49,996 bases of DNA, taken from positions 4,702,171 to 4,752,166 of the forward strand of contig NZ_LGQW01000015.1 of the NCBI RefSeq assembly GCF_003116035.1, written 5' to 3'. This DNA is from Azospirillum sp. TSH64. Its GTDB lineage: Bacteria > Pseudomonadota > Alphaproteobacteria > Azospirillales > Azospirillaceae. The position numbers and the translations under genes were made by a program. The notes beneath the pieces are model-generated. The model was given only the letters and a program-made list of their open reading frames with translations. It had not been told where the DNA came from and searched no databases. Shown here piece after piece: positions 9,076 through 20,362 of this stretch. Position 1 is the stretch's first letter. Each line of letters opens with the position of its first letter.

Positions 9076-9106
9076 ACGGCCCCGCTTCCGAAAGGAGCGG
9101 GGCCGT
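9076..9106 (+). terminator. Terminator after napC
   Basis: An 11-bp perfect stem, ACGGCCCCGCT (9076-9086) with AGCGGGGCCGT (9096-9106), and a 9-base loop follow 16 bases after the napC stop. The following U-tract is weak. It lies between convergent napC and the toxin gene and may serve both. Confidence 0.75.
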
Positions 9107-9127
9107 CGGTGTTTCAGGGGAAACGCT

Positions 9128-9544
9128 TCACTCTGAAATCCAGGGATTGAGCAACGGAACACCCATCGGCTCGAAATCCTTCGTGTTCCGTGTCACCACC
9201 GTCAAACGATGGACCAGGGCCGTTGCTGCGATCATGCTGTCACGCTCGGGGCGCGGAGTCGGGACATGCAATGTGGCGCACCGCTTGGCCACATCGGCAT
9301 CGACAGGAAGGATCCGCCCCTGAAACACCACCAGGACGTGGCCGTCAATCCAACTGCGCAGTGCCGTTCCGTGGGCAGGATCCTTCCGCGCCACCAAACC
9401 GGCGCCACGTTCGATCTCGAACAGGGTGATTGCCGAGATGAACAAGTCGGCCGGCATCGCTTTGGAAGCCCAAGTCACCAATCCGGCATTGGCTCGTGCT
9501 GGCCGCCGCAACTCCGACACGGCGTTGGTATCCAACAGATACAT
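9128..9544 (-). CDS. vapC: PIN-domain toxin, VapC/FitB type
   Basis: A 138-residue PIN-domain ribonuclease. The acidic active-site residues are visible: D5 in LLDTNAVSE, E43 in ITLFEIERG, D102 in PERDSMIAATA, and the RNTKDF segment near residues 119-124. The overall pattern matches FitB/VapC toxins, which cleave tRNA or other RNA when released from their antitoxin. Its ATG overlaps the antitoxin stop by one base, a standard toxin-antitoxin arrangement. The toxin is downstream, as usual for type II pairs. All catalytic positions appear intact. Confidence 0.9.
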   Translation of the reverse strand: MYLLDTNAVSELRRPARANAGLVTWASKAMPADLFISAITLFEIERGAGLVARKDPAHGTALRSWIDGHVLVVFQGRILPVDADVAKRCATLHVPTPRPERDSMIAATALVHRLTVVTRNTKDFEPMGVPLLNPWISE

Positions 9545-9798
9545 CAGTCCAGATCCACCGGGCGGGCCATAGCCTGCAGCTTCGGCGGGTCGAAATCGAA
9601 ATCCGCCTCCTCCCCTTCCTGCCGCAACAGGTCCAAAAGCGAGCCTCCCTCATCGGACAGGCGGCGGTACGTGTCATAACGCAACAGAACAAAGGCCGGT
9701 TCGCCACGGTCGGTAACGATCACGGGTCCATCCTCGGCTGCTCGTTTGGCCTCGCTTGGGTTCTGATTGAACTCACGGCTGGAAATCATGCGCCCCAT
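9544..9798 (-). CDS. vapB: Phd/YefM-type antitoxin
   Basis: An 84-residue antitoxin partner of the PIN toxin. The N-terminal block MISSREFNQNPSEAKRAA with VIVTDRGEPAFVLL is the Phd/YefM DNA-binding fold. The C-terminal acidic tail (EGEEADFDFDPPKL) is the part that usually occupies the toxin active site. The ATG at 9798 is chosen over one 30 bases upstream, because GAGGG lies 6 bases before it and the homologous region begins there. The pair is probably autoregulated by this protein, as is usual for the family. The symbol follows the PIN partner; the fold is Phd-like. Confidence 0.88.
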   Translation of the reverse strand: MGRMISSREFNQNPSEAKRAAEDGPVIVTDRGEPAFVLLRYDTYRRLSDEGGSLLDLLRQEGEEADFDFDPPKLQAMARPVDLD

Positions 9799-9920
9799 GG
9801 TGTCCCTCTTCTGAGAACCGCTGCTCACGCGTCGCCATGGACGACCGCTATGAAGACGATACAGATCGCCCCCATCAGAGACAAGATGCGTGTAGTTACA
9901 TAGCTACATCAAACCTTCAC

Positions 9921-10295
9921 CTATCCCAGCATCGCCACCACCGACAGAGCCAGCAGCGTCACCAGCACCGCTTCGCCAAGTCCGACCAGCCCGCGCAAGC
10001 CCAGCGCCACCCACCAGCTCGCCCAATCGCGGCGGTGACGAACCTCCTTCAGCAGACGTTCCTGGATACCGGCGACGGTACGGCGTGCCGACAGGCTGGC
10101 GATGCCGCCGACCAGCGCCACCAGACCGGTGCCCAGCACGAAATACAGCGCCCCCTTCCAGCCGGCGAAATGGTCGGGATCGTTCAGGTAATGGCCGGCG
10201 CCGACGACGATCCAGACAGCGGCCGGCCAGACGCCGACAATCTCCGGGCCGGGTCCTTCTCCCATCGGCCCTTCTCCGCTTGGCGCATCGCCCAT
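9921..10295 (-). CDS. Small predicted membrane protein
   Basis: A 124-residue protein with a Gly/Pro-rich N-terminus and about three hydrophobic helices: residues 20-34, 47-67 and 92-123. Between the second and third helices is a basic stretch ending KEVRHRRDWASWW. I do not recognise a family. It starts 12 bases after the stop of the PAS-like gene, behind a strong GGGGAGG ribosome site, so the two are almost certainly cotranscribed and may form a membrane-sensor unit. Function unknown. Confidence 0.65.
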   Translation of the reverse strand: MGDAPSGEGPMGEGPGPEIVGVWPAAVWIVVGAGHYLNDPDHFAGWKGALYFVLGTGLVALVGGIASLSARRTVAGIQERLLKEVRHRRDWASWWVALGLRGLVGLGEAVLVTLLALSVVAMLG

Positions 10296-10307
10296 CGCCG
10301 CCTCCCC

Positions 10308-11138
10308 TCAGCCACCCGGCACATGGCGGTAGGCCAGCACCCGCGTCGCCGGCCCGCCTTCGACGTCGGCCAGCGGCAGCAGAAGCTCGACGAACTTCGC
10401 CCCCGGCAGCATCGGGTCGTCGCGCACCAGCAGGCAGCGCGGCTCGCCGCTTTCCAGGCAGGCGCGCAGGTCGGACAGCCAGCGCCGCGCCGCCTGCTCC
10501 GGGTGGCAGTCGGTCACCCGCCGTGTCGTCGGCCGCTCGGCCAGCCGGCGTTGCAGGGCGCGGCCGCAGGACTTGTAGACGAAGTCGCTGCCATCGGCGG
10601 TCGGCTCCATCAGAGCGGTGCGCGGCACGCTTTCCCGGACCTGGGCCGTGTCGATCTCGCTTGCCAGCGGCATGCGGCGCTTGCGCTTCAGCCTCACCCA
10701 GTGGGTGTAGAGGATGCGGACCTGCGGCGTCTGTTCCGCATCGATCACGTCGGCCCGGCAGGGCGGCGGCGGAAGGTCCAGCACCGGAGTCGCCACCGGC
10801 GCCGACGCGAAGGCCGCTGCCGCCGGCACCGGCTGGGAGACCGGCTGCGGAATGGGGCGCGAGGCCGCGGCGGTGACCAGCGTGTGGGCCTGCCCGGCCG
10901 GCGTATGGCCGATCCGCCCGCCATGCTTCTTCAGCATCGGCAGCGGCGCCCAGGCGGTGCAGGTGTGATAGCCCTTGGTGATGCGGCGGTAGTCCTGGCT
11001 GCTGGCGGTCCGGCATTCCCCCTCCACCCCGTGGCGGGCGACATGCACCAGCGTGTTGTCCTCAGACAGCGCGCGCTCGCCGCCCCACGAGACGCAGGCG
11101 GCGCAGGCGCGGCTGTCCTTGGCGAATGCGTGACTCAT
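10308..11138 (-). CDS. PAS-like domain protein with an N-terminal four-cysteine motif
   Basis: A 276-residue protein. The N-terminal 65 residues hold four cysteines, C12, C15, C42 and C60 (CAAC, ECR and HTCTAW), which could bind a metal or iron-sulfur cluster. A Pro/Ala-rich linker follows. Residues from about 120 to 270 resemble the PAS_5 family common in Rhodospirillales: ILYTHWVRLKRKRRMPLASEID, then DFVYKSCGRAL, then LLLPLADVEGG. No output domain is present. The start at 11138 is the only ATG before the cysteine motif in a frame that otherwise runs antisense through carB. It forms a unit with the small membrane protein downstream. Function unknown. Confidence 0.65.
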   Translation of the reverse strand: MSHAFAKDSRACAACVSWGGERALSEDNTLVHVARHGVEGECRTASSQDYRRITKGYHTCTAWAPLPMLKKHGGRIGHTPAGQAHTLVTAAASRPIPQPVSQPVPAAAAFASAPVATPVLDLPPPPCRADVIDAEQTPQVRILYTHWVRLKRKRRMPLASEIDTAQVRESVPRTALMEPTADGSDFVYKSCGRALQRRLAERPTTRRVTDCHPEQAARRWLSDLRACLESGEPRCLLVRDDPMLPGAKFVELLLPLADVEGGPATRVLAYRHVPGG

Positions 11139-11399
11139 CGGGGCGTATCTCCAATGGGTATGCGAAATGGGAGAAGGGGAATTGATGCGTCCCTTTCCCC
11201 CGCCGTTCAAGGCCCGCATGGGGCGGCAGTGCCGCGCCCGAGATTCAGTCATGCGAGGGTGACATCCATGCCACCCCTTCCCCCCCGGCCCGGAACCCCC
11301 TATAAGGGGGCCTTGCACGACATGCCCATCCCGCTCTCCGTCTCCGGTCCCCCGGTGCCGGGGGGTTTTCGGCTGACCACATTTCAGAGAAGCGGACCC

Positions 11400-14648
<3,249 letters not shown>

Positions 14649-14656
14649 GGACGGAC

Positions 14657-14686
14657 GACGGCGCGGCGGACCTCCTCCGCGCCGTC
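14657..14686 (+). terminator. Hairpin between carB and greA
   Basis: A perfect 10-bp stem, GACGGCGCGG (14657-14666) with CCGCGCCGTC (14677-14686), is extended by weaker outer AAGGAC/GTCCTT pairing. It starts 8 bases after the carB stop and ends 58 bases before greA, so it probably separates or attenuates transcription between them. Confidence 0.7.
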
Positions 14687-14744
14687 TTCGTCCTTGATGT
14701 CGCTTTGGACAGGTCGAACGACTGCAAGCGGTGATGGACCGAAC

Positions 14745-15218
14745 ATGGAAAAAGTTCCGATGACAGCGGCGGGCTTCAACCGCCTCCAGGAGGAATTGAA
14801 GCACCTTAAGATCACCGAACGCCCGGCGGTCATCAAAGCCATCGCGGAAGCCCGCGAACATGGCGACCTTTCGGAAAACGCCGAGTATCACGCGGCGCGC
14901 GAACGTCAGAGCTTCATCGAAGGCCGCGTGCTGGAGTTGGAGGACAAGATCAGCCGTGCCGAGGTCATCGACCCGGCCAAGCTGACCGGCAGCACCGTGA
15001 AGTTCGGCGCGACCGTGACCCTGGCCGACCAGGACACGGACGAGGAGACGACCTATCAGATCGTCGGCCAGGACGAGAGCGACATCAAGAACCGCCTTCT
15101 GTCGATCCAGGCGCCGCTGGCCCGCGCCCTGATCAACAAGTCCGTCGGCGACAGCGTCGAGGTGTCCACCCCCGGCGGTTCCAAGCTGTACGAGATCGTT
15201 TCGGTCGAGTTCCGTTGA
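14745..15218 (+). CDS. greA: Transcription elongation factor GreA
   Basis: A 157-residue GreA protein that rescues backtracked RNA polymerase by stimulating cleavage of the nascent RNA. It has the N-terminal coiled coil carrying the acidic tip (HGDLSENAEYHAARERQ) and the C-terminal FKBP-like domain ending in SKLYEIVSVEF. The start is the ATG before EKVPMTAAGFNRLQEELK, the standard GreA N-terminus; an ATG 51 bases upstream would add residues not found in the family. Strong terminators lie on both sides, so it is probably monocistronic. Confidence 0.97.
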   Translation: MEKVPMTAAGFNRLQEELKHLKITERPAVIKAIAEAREHGDLSENAEYHAARERQSFIEGRVLELEDKISRAEVIDPAKLTGSTVKFGATVTLADQDTDEETTYQIVGQDESDIKNRLLSIQAPLARALINKSVGDSVEVSTPGGSKLYEIVSVEFR

Positions 15219-15224
15219 CGTTTC

Positions 15225-15257
15225 AACCGCCCTCTCCCACCCCGGGAGAGGGCGGTT
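15225..15257 (+). terminator. Terminator after greA
   Basis: A 14-bp perfect stem, 15225-15238 (AACCGCCCTCTCCC) with 15244-15257, with loop ACCCC, begins 6 bases after the greA stop. The convergent gene on the other strand ends at 15264, so the hairpin may stop transcription in both directions. Confidence 0.85.
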
Positions 15258-15263
15258 GTCCCC

Positions 15264-16211
15264 TTATCCCCCAAGCTTTTCCCTGAAGAAGTCGTTCACC
15301 CGCCGGATCGCGTCCGAGCGGGCGTCTTCGTCCGTGCCGACATGGGCAGTGCCGCCGGGGGCGGTGGCGAGGTCCTTGCGCTTGCGCACCGGCGCGTCCG
15401 GCGCGTCGAAGCCGTGATAGGCGTCGGGATAGACCACCAGATCCACCTTGCCCTTGACCCCGTCGCGCCCGGACAGCTCGACGCAGCTCTCCGGCGGCGT
15501 CCAGTCGTCCTTGCCGCCGACCAACAGCAGCAGCGGGCCGTCCGGCTGCCAATCCTCCTTGCTCAACGCCGCCTTGCAGCCCGGGTAGAAAGCGACGGCG
15601 GCGCGGAAGCCGCCCTCCTCGGTCCCGGCCGGTCCATCCTCGCCGGCGCCATAGGCGACCATCACGGTGCTCGCCCCCTGTGACCAGCCGATCAGACCGA
15701 TGCGGTCATGGTCCACCTCCGGCCGCTTGCGCAGGAAGGCCAGCGCCGCCCAAGCGTCGCGCTTGCGCTCCACCGTGGCGCGGACGGTCCGGTCCTTCAG
15801 CGCGGTGGTGCAGACCTCCTCCACATCGCGCGGGCCGAAGCTGTCGACCATCAGCACCTCGTAACCCTGCCGCTGCAGGTGGGTGGCCCACCAGACATGG
15901 CGCGGCGACACCCGGCCGTTGCGGGCATAGAGGCCGCCGCAGCCATGCAGCATCACCACCGCCGGGTGCGGGCCGTTGCCCGCCGGGCGCAGCAGCCGGC
16001 CGCTCAGCATCGTCGGCGTGCCGCCGGTCAAATCCCCGTCGACAGACGGAAAGCGCACGATCTCTTCGGCATGGACACCGACCGCGGCCTGCACAGGCGC
16101 CGCCGACAGGGTCAGCCCCCCAACCGCGATCACGCCCGCCGCGATCCCACCGGCACCGGCATACAGCACCGCCCCCAACACAGCCGCAAGACCGCGGGTG
16201 GAAGCCTTCAT
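15264..16211 (-). CDS. Dienelactone hydrolase-like alpha/beta hydrolase, exported
   Basis: A 315-residue alpha/beta hydrolase with an N-terminal hydrophobic signal or anchor (residues 1-44, ending PVQAAVG). The predicted triad is S178 in GWSQGAS, D236 in GGKDDWTPP and H266 in AYHGFDAP. The oxyanion segment VVMLHGCGGLYARNG and the overall order match periplasmic members of the dienelactone hydrolase family. Its natural ester or lactone substrate cannot be inferred. The ATG at 16211 is chosen because it begins the signal sequence; an upstream in-frame ATG at 16334 adds an unrelated Gly/Ala-rich stretch. It is divergent from chrA. Confidence 0.85.
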   Translation of the reverse strand: MKASTRGLAAVLGAVLYAGAGGIAAGVIAVGGLTLSAAPVQAAVGVHAEEIVRFPSVDGDLTGGTPTMLSGRLLRPAGNGPHPAVVMLHGCGGLYARNGRVSPRHVWWATHLQRQGYEVLMVDSFGPRDVEEVCTTALKDRTVRATVERKRDAWAALAFLRKRPEVDHDRIGLIGWSQGASTVMVAYGAGEDGPAGTEEGGFRAAVAFYPGCKAALSKEDWQPDGPLLLLVGGKDDWTPPESCVELSGRDGVKGKVDLVVYPDAYHGFDAPDAPVRKRKDLATAPGGTAHVGTDEDARSDAIRRVNDFFREKLGG

Positions 16212-16392
16212 TCTGCAGCGTCCCCGACCTCCGGCGCCTGCCCCGACGGCGGCGCTCGCGGTTGCAATATTAAACCTCCGCGATGCGGAAGGCCATGGGC
16301 GCCCGGCATTTGTCCCTGCGGACGCGTCGTCCACTTATCCGCCAGACGGCGAAAGCTGCCTTGCCGCCGCGTTTGAGCTAGGCTGCGGGACA

Positions 16393-17712
16393 ATGAATGA
16401 TCCCCGCACTCCCCTTCCGTCCTTCGGCGCCTTCTGCCTCTACTGGCTGCGGCTGGGGCTGACCAGCTTCGGCGGTCCGGCCGGGCAGATCGCGATGATG
16501 CAGAGCGAGCTGGTCGACCGCCGCCGCTGGATCGACCAGACCCGGTTCCTGCATGCGCTGAACTTCTGCATGCTGCTGCCGGGACCGGAGGCGCAGCAGC
16601 TCGCCACCTATATCGGCTGGCGGATGTATGGCATGCGCGGCGGGCTGGTGGCGGGCGGGCTGTTCGTGCTGCCGGGTGCGCTGGTGCTGCTGGCCCTGTC
16701 CTGGATCGCCGCGGCCCATGGCGACACCGGGCTGGTCGGCGCGCTGTTCGACGGCATCAAGCCGGCGGTGGTGGCGATCATCGCCGCCGCGGTCTGGCGC
16801 CTGGGCCGCCGGACGCTGAAGGGCCCGGCCGCCGTCGCCCTGGCCGGTGCGGCCTTTCTGGCGCTGGCGCTGCTGCACCTGCCCTTCCCACTGGTTATCG
16901 GCGGCGCGGCGGTGATCGGCGGTGTGGCGGCGCGCACCGGTCGCCATTGGTTCGCCCATCCGCATCCGGCGGGCGACGATGGCTCCGACGGCGGTTCCAC
17001 CACCGACCCGACGGCGGAGCCCGCTCCGAAGGCCGGACGGCTGCTTACCCTGCTTGGGCTGGGCTTGGTTCTGTGGGCGGTGCCGGTGGGCGCGGTCCTG
17101 CTGGCATTCGGTGCCGATCCCTGGCGCGGCATTGCGGCGCTGTTCACCAAGGCTGCCTTCATCACCTTCGGCGGCGCCTATGCCGTGCTGCCCTACATCG
17201 CCGGACAAGCGGTGGACAGCTATGGCTGGCTCAGCCCGCGGGAGATGATCGACGGGCTGGCACTGGCCGAGACGACGCCGGGGCCGCTGATCCTGGTCAC
17301 GCAATATGTCGGTTTCTTCGCCGGCTGGAACCGGCCGGGCGCCCTGTCGCCGGCGCTGGCGGGAACGCTGGGGGCGGCGCTGACGACCTACGTCACCTTC
17401 CTGCCCTGCTTCCTGTTCATCTTCGCCGGCGCCCCCTATCTGGAGCGGCTGATCCACAACCGTCTGGCCGCGGGGGCGCTGGCCGCCATCGCCGCGGCGG
17501 TGGTGGGGGTGATCCTGAATTTGGGCGTCTATCTGGGAATGGCGGTGCTGCTGCCGGACGGGCAGCATACAGCAGGCAGCCTGATCTGGGGCTGGGCGAT
17601 CATGCTGGCAGCACTTTATGCGCTGACCCGCCGGGGGGTGGCGATCCACTGGGTGGTGGCGGGGGGAGCGGCGGCGGGCCTGATCCAGGCGCTCGCCGCC
17701 TCTTCCTTGTAG
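16393..17712 (+). CDS. chrA: Chromate transporter, CHR family (long form)
   Basis: A 439-residue inner-membrane protein with two CHR domains joined by a Gly/Asp-rich linker near residues 190-215. The first repeat has FGGPAGQIAMMQSELVDRRRW and LLPGPEAQQLATYIGW. The second has FGGAYAVLPYIAGQAVDSYGW and ETTPGPLILVTQYVGFFAGW. These are the family signatures. Characterised members export chromate using the membrane potential and give chromate resistance; others may move sulfate-like anions. No chrB regulator is adjacent, so the physiological substrate is uncertain. It converges on the Lrp regulator with a 31-base gap. Confidence 0.9.
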   Translation: MNDPRTPLPSFGAFCLYWLRLGLTSFGGPAGQIAMMQSELVDRRRWIDQTRFLHALNFCMLLPGPEAQQLATYIGWRMYGMRGGLVAGGLFVLPGALVLLALSWIAAAHGDTGLVGALFDGIKPAVVAIIAAAVWRLGRRTLKGPAAVALAGAAFLALALLHLPFPLVIGGAAVIGGVAARTGRHWFAHPHPAGDDGSDGGSTTDPTAEPAPKAGRLLTLLGLGLVLWAVPVGAVLLAFGADPWRGIAALFTKAAFITFGGAYAVLPYIAGQAVDSYGWLSPREMIDGLALAETTPGPLILVTQYVGFFAGWNRPGALSPALAGTLGAALTTYVTFLPCFLFIFAGAPYLERLIHNRLAAGALAAIAAAVVGVILNLGVYLGMAVLLPDGQHTAGSLIWGWAIMLAALYALTRRGVAIHWVVAGGAAAGLIQALAASSL

Positions 17713-17743
17713 ACCGAGCAGGGTCGAACGAGCTGGGGCCCGC

Positions 17744-18304
17744 TCAGCGCCGGGTGGCGCGGGCGGGTGTCTCGTCCTCCGCGTAATCCTCGTCCTCGTC
17801 GTCCTCATTCCCTTCCGGGATGTCGGGCGAATCGACGTCGATGGGAACGCCGGGGGTGTGCTTGCTGGTGCGGATCGACAGGGCCGACTTCACATGGGCG
17901 ACGTTGGGCGCCGCCGTCAGCTTGGTCGTCAGGAAGCGCTGGTAGTCGTCCCAGTCCTCCGCCACGATCTTCAGGACGAAATCATATTCGCCGGCCAGCA
18001 TGTTGCACTCACGCACGAGCGGCCAGCTGTTGACGAGCTCCTCGAATTTCTTTAGGTCCGCTTCGGCCTGGCTGCTGAGGCCGACCTGGGCGAACACCGT
18101 GACGCCGAACCCCAGTGCATCGGGGTTGACGTCGGCGTGGTAGCCACGGATGAATCCCGCCTCCTCCAGCGCGCGGACGCGGCGCAGGCAGGGCGGAGCG
18201 GAGATGCCGGCACGTCGGGCAAGCTCCACATTGGTCATCCGGCCGTCGTTCTGCAGATCGCGCAGAATCCGACGGTCAATTCGGTCGAGTTTGACCCGCC
18301 GCAT
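17744..18304 (-). CDS. Lrp/AsnC-family transcriptional regulator with acidic tail
   Basis: A 186-residue Lrp/AsnC regulator. The N-terminal winged helix-turn-helix includes LDRIDRRILRDLQNDGRMTNVELARRAGIS, and the C-terminal effector-binding (RAM) domain includes MLAGEYDFVLKIVAEDWDDY. These proteins bind amino acids and control amino-acid metabolism or transport. It carries an unusual C-terminal extension of about 30 residues rich in Asp and Glu (EGNEDDEDEDYAEDETP), ending in basic residues. It is divergent from the ELM1-like gene, with 173 bases between them, so it may control that gene and itself. Confidence 0.92.
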   Translation of the reverse strand: MRRVKLDRIDRRILRDLQNDGRMTNVELARRAGISAPPCLRRVRALEEAGFIRGYHADVNPDALGFGVTVFAQVGLSSQAEADLKKFEELVNSWPLVRECNMLAGEYDFVLKIVAEDWDDYQRFLTTKLTAAPNVAHVKSALSIRTSKHTPGVPIDVDSPDIPEGNEDDEDEDYAEDETPARATRR

Positions 18305-18477
18305 GGTTTACTCGGTCGCTCCGGGGATGATTTGGAGAAAGGATATTACACGGGCATGGTGTCTACGCCAAGACGGAAACCCCCGCAAGGGCGAGCAACC
18401 CCGATAACGGTCTTTTCGCCGCAGCCCTCCCGCCTGAGGGCTCCCCTCCCTTCGAAGCTTCAACGATCCGGGCTCTC

Positions 18478-19470
18478 ATGCAACCTCTGACCAGCGCGCC
18501 TCTGACCTGCTGGGTCGTGTCGGACGGCAAGGCCGGCATGGAAAACCAGTGCATCGGTCTGGCGGAGTCGCTCGGCCTGACGCCGGTCGTCAAGCGCGTG
18601 CATCTGCGCACGCCCTGGCGCCAGTTGACCCCCTACTGGCGCATCGGCAACCGATTCGCCGCCGGCCCCAACGGCGATCCGGTGGGGCCGCCCTGGCCCG
18701 ATCTGCTGATCGGCACCGGGCGGCAGTCCATCGCCGTCTCGCTGGCGGTGCGCCAGCAGTCGGGCGGCCGGACCTTCACCGTCCAGATCCAGGATCCGGT
18801 GATGAACCCGCGCCATTTCGACCTGATCGTCGTGCCGCGCCATGACAGGCTGCGCGGCGACAACGTGATGGTGACCCGCGGCGCCCTGCACCGGGTGACA
18901 CCCGCCATCCTGGCCGACGCGGCCGAACGCTTCGCCCCGCGTCTGGCGCACCTGCCGCACCCGCGCATCGCCGTGCTGATCGGCGGTGACAACGGCGTCT
19001 ACCGTCTGACGCCCACCATCATGGGCGATGTGGCCGAACGGCTGGCCAACCTGACGCGCAGCCATGGCGCCGGGCTGATGGTCACCCCGTCGCGCCGCAC
19101 CGGCGCCGATAACGAGGCGATCCTGCGCGCCCGCCTGTCCGGGCTGCCGGCGGAGGTGTGGGACGGCAGCGGCGAGAATCCTTACTTCGCCTATCTCGGC
19201 CTCGCCGACGCCGTGGCGGTGACCTGTGACAGCGTGTCGATGACCTCGGAAGCCTGCTCGACCGGCAAGCCGGTCTATGTGATCGAGCTGGAGGGCGGGT
19301 CGCCCAAGTTCCGCGCCTTCCATGACGGGCTGTACCAGGACGGCATCACGCGGCCCTTCGACGGCTCCCTGGACCATTGGGACTATGCGCCGCTGAACGA
19401 GACGGAAGTGGTGGCCGAAGAGGTGCGGCGCCGCCTGTCCGCCCACCGCAGCCGATTCGGCCTGTCGTAG
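18478..19470 (+). CDS. Mitochondrial fission ELM1-like protein (DUF1022)
   Basis: A 330-residue protein of the ELM1 family, named from a plant mitochondrial fission factor; bacterial members have an unknown function and a predicted GT-B glycosyltransferase-like fold. Conserved blocks are WVVSDGKAGMENQCIGLAE at the N-terminus, LLIGTGRQS, VQIQDPVMNPRHFDLIVVPRHD, VLIGGDNGVYR, and VTCDSVSMTSEACSTGKPVYV near the C-terminus. The last block resembles a nucleotide-sugar site. It is followed on the same strand by two Fe(II)/2-oxoglutarate dioxygenases, which suggests a joint role, perhaps in modifying a surface polymer; that role is inference. Confidence 0.85.
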   Translation: MQPLTSAPLTCWVVSDGKAGMENQCIGLAESLGLTPVVKRVHLRTPWRQLTPYWRIGNRFAAGPNGDPVGPPWPDLLIGTGRQSIAVSLAVRQQSGGRTFTVQIQDPVMNPRHFDLIVVPRHDRLRGDNVMVTRGALHRVTPAILADAAERFAPRLAHLPHPRIAVLIGGDNGVYRLTPTIMGDVAERLANLTRSHGAGLMVTPSRRTGADNEAILRARLSGLPAEVWDGSGENPYFAYLGLADAVAVTCDSVSMTSEACSTGKPVYVIELEGGSPKFRAFHDGLYQDGITRPFDGSLDHWDYAPLNETEVVAEEVRRRLSAHRSRFGLS

Positions 19471-19627
19471 CGGGAGAGCGGGGTGCGGCGCGACCAATGC
19501 GCGCACCCCGCTGGTACGACCGGTTTGCTGCGGAGTTCGGGCGCCGGCCATGCCATAAGCGCTGGCAAACCGGCCGTTCCGACAAACACGGTCCGGGGCC
19601 GTCCTTCCATCCGGAACTTCCGCCGCC

Positions 19628-20284
19628 ATGACCACTCCCGACGCCGTTTCCGCCTCTTTCCTGCGTTGCCTGGATAACAGCCGGCTGTTCGACCAGCCCT
19701 ACAATCACTGGCTGCTGTCCGAGGCGCTGCCGGAGGAGTCCGCCGACGCCATAGCCGAGCTTCCCTGGGGTCCGCCCCCGGTGTCCGACACCTATGGCAA
19801 GCGCGAGACCAACAACGCGTCGCGCACCTATTTCGGCGAGGAGAACCGCGCCAAATATGCGGTGTGCGAGACGGTGGCCCAGGCCTTCCAGAGCCGCGCG
19901 GTGGTGGACGCGATCCAGAAGACCTGCAACGTCGACCTCACCGGCACCAGCCTGCGCATCGAATATTGCCAGGACACCGACGGCTTCTGGCTGGAGCCGC
20001 ACACCGACATCGGCGTCAAGAAATACACGATGCTGGTCTATCTCTCGAAGGGGCCGAACTGCTCGCACTGGGGCACCGACGTGCTGGACGAGAGCCGGAC
20101 CGTCGTCGCCCGCGCGCCCTACGCCTTCAACGAGGGGCTGATCTTCATCCCCGGAAGCAACACTTGGCATGGCTTCGAGAAACGTTCGATCGACGGGGTG
20201 CGCAAATCGATCATCGTGAACTATGTCGGCCCGGAATGGCGGGCGCGGCAAGAATTGTGCTTCCCTGACAAACCTGTTGCATAA
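19628..20284 (+). CDS. Fe(II)/2-oxoglutarate-dependent dioxygenase (first of two)
   Basis: A 218-residue protein with the facial triad of 2OG oxygenases: H125 and D127 in EPHTDIG and H181 in SNTWHGFEK. R192 in DGVRKSIIVNYVG is the likely 2-oxoglutarate carboxylate ligand. No signal peptide is seen, so it is cytoplasmic. The substrate is unknown; such proteins hydroxylate amino acids, peptides or lipids. It lies 157 bases after the ELM1-like gene and 78 bases before a second, different dioxygenase. Both have the same fold but little similarity outside the motifs. Confidence 0.85.
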   Translation: MTTPDAVSASFLRCLDNSRLFDQPYNHWLLSEALPEESADAIAELPWGPPPVSDTYGKRETNNASRTYFGEENRAKYAVCETVAQAFQSRAVVDAIQKTCNVDLTGTSLRIEYCQDTDGFWLEPHTDIGVKKYTMLVYLSKGPNCSHWGTDVLDESRTVVARAPYAFNEGLIFIPGSNTWHGFEKRSIDGVRKSIIVNYVGPEWRARQELCFPDKPVA

Positions 20285-20362
20285 AACTTCCGCCGTGTTT
20301 AAGTGACGCCGGTTTTGGGGGGCAAAGCCACCGTCGGCACGCTCTTTGGGAGTCTCGTACCC

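Noticed and set aside
9837..11399. In-frame extension of carB by 521 codons
   Set aside because: The extension overlaps the PAS/membrane pair and lacks homology; CarB starts at 11400.
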